From: Actinomyces wuliandei
GTDB taxonomy: Bacteria > Actinomycetota > Actinomycetes > Actinomycetales > Actinomycetaceae
DNA: 64,000 nt
Assembly (NCBI RefSeq): GCF_004010955.1
Contig: NZ_CP025227.1
Location: forward strand, 186,001-250,000
Direction of reading: 5' to 3'
The notes below the pieces were generated by a model. The model searched no databases, was not told where the DNA came from, and saw nothing but the letters and a program-made list of their open reading frames with translations. The position numbers and the translations under genes are program-made. Of the stretch, positions 63,270 through 64,000 are shown one piece after another; position 1 is the first letter of the stretch, and the number at the start of each line of letters is the position of its first letter.

Positions 63270-64000
63270 GCGTGCTCACCAGGCCCATGGGTTGGAGGGC
63301 AGGAGCCTGGCGCCGACGCCCTGCGTTGCCTGCCGTGGGCGTGCTGGCAGCTGTCAGCCTGTGGTGGCTGCTCACCGACGTCCTGCTCGCCAGCCGACCC
63401 CTGGTGCCGCAGTTCTCCCCTGCACGCACCCCCGCCGGGCTGGGGGAGCTGGCCGGGGACGGCGCGCTCCTGGACGCGGCCTCGGCCAGCGTCTTCAGGC
63501 TGGTGGGAGGGCTGGCCCTGGCGGTGGTCGTGGGCACCCTCGCAGGGCTGGTCACCGGTACCTGGCGCAGCCTGGACCGTGCCGCCTCGCCCGTGCTGCT
63601 GTTCCTGCGGATGGTCTCCCCGCTGTCCTGGGCGCCGGTGGTCATCATCGCCCTGGGCGTCGGCGACCGTCCAGTCGTGGCGCTCGTGGCCGCAGCGGCG
63701 GTGTGGCCGGTCCTCAGCGGTGTCGCCGACGGCGTGCGGCGCGTGGATCCCGGCCACCTCGCCGTGGCCCACTCCCTGGGGGCGACGCGTGGCGAGACGC
63801 TGCACCGCGTGGTCTGGCCCACCATACGGCCCGCACTGCTGGCCGGGGTCCGCCAGGCCCTGGGGATCGCCTGGGTGGTCCTGGTGCCCGCCGAGATGCT
63901 GGGGGTCAGCAGCGGCCTGGGGTACCAGATCATGAACGCCAAGGACCAGCTTGCCTACCACCATGTCACTGCCCTCATCCTGGTGATCGGGAGCCTGGGC
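63266..64000 (+). CDS. ssuC: ABC permease of the sulfonate-type transporter (runs off right edge)
   Basis: 245 codons are present and the gene continues beyond 64000. Several membrane segments (about 20-40, 75-95, 105-140, 145-160) are seen, followed by the cytoplasmic EAA-type loop LAVAHSLGATRGETLHRVVWP that contacts the ATPase. This is the SsuC/TauC pattern. ATG 63266 overlaps the preceding stop (ATGA). Any monooxygenase gene that uses the imported compound may lie further right. Confidence 0.85.
   Translation, partial: MSVLTRPMGWRAGAWRRRPALPAVGVLAAVSLWWLLTDVLLASRPLVPQFSPARTPAGLGELAGDGALLDAASASVFRLVGGLALAVVVGTLAGLVTGTWRSLDRAASPVLLFLRMVSPLSWAPVVIIALGVGDRPVVALVAAAAVWPVLSGVADGVRRVDPGHLAVAHSLGATRGETLHRVVWPTIRPALLAGVRQALGIAWVVLVPAEMLGVSSGLGYQIMNAKDQLAYHHVTALILVIGSLG

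Overview
The window is high-GC actinobacterial DNA. The gene content points to an Actinomyces-like member of the Actinomycetaceae: a coproporphyrin-type heme pathway ending in HemQ, the GatD/MurT lipid II amidation pair, a very long gamma/tau subunit, an LAxTG-type surface adhesin, and many Ala/Gly/Pro-rich insertions in housekeeping enzymes. The genus is an inference. No rRNA operon, transposase or CRISPR array is visible.

Layout. 1-1.03 kb: end of a translationally coupled type VII secretion effector module (SseB-like protein, small helical partner, start of a toxin). 1.08-3.86 kb: methionine/cysteine interconversion (MetB, MalY-type lyase). 4.2-6.0 kb: remains of a NaeI-like restriction-modification system (truncated nuclease, intact-looking C5 methyltransferase, unusual nested inverted repeat), next to tRNA-Ser. 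6.4-10.2 kb: SRP RNA, dnaX, recR. 10.5-19.9 kb: choloylglycine hydrolase, ABC-2 exporter, lysC-asd, a two-component FMN monooxygenase with its TetR regulator, thioredoxin. 20.3-23.5 kb: GadB/GadC acid resistance. 24-26.5 kb: repeat-bearing wall-anchored adhesin. 26.7-39.7 kb: the heme pathway as two divergent arms (hemA-hemH-hemQ rightward; hemE-hemY-hemC-hemD-hemB-hemL leftward). 40-44.4 kb: zinc macrodomain hydrolase, TetR, Dps, TetR, GH13 glycosidase. 44.5-50 kb: a decaying stretch with a PstI/BsuBI-type restriction-modification pair, an alcohol dehydrogenase and a cysteine hydrolase, all frameshifted, plus a NUDIX gene. 50-53.2 kb: feoA-feoB-nifU-like ferrous iron uptake. 53.3-57.4 kb: gatD, murT and a PAP2-diacylglycerol kinase fusion. 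57.7-58.7 kb: a broken toxin-antitoxin locus and tRNA-Pro. 59-64 kb: a cysteine-rich leader peptide followed by a sulfonate-type ABC uptake operon that leaves the window.

Two observations stand out. First, three intergenic regions hold four copies of an undescribed element: perfectly complementary 12-15 nt arms built on TGCACATCTT / AAGATGTGCA, always 82-83 nt apart, with unrelated interiors. The outer arm bases differ between copies but stay complementary within each copy. Second, the small ORF ahead of the sulfonate operon ends in a run with four cysteines and looks like a cysteine-responsive attenuator. Six apparent frameshifts in the window all have the same sign (one base missing); five lie between 45.4 and 49.7 kb. 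They mean either real local decay or a local sequencing problem.
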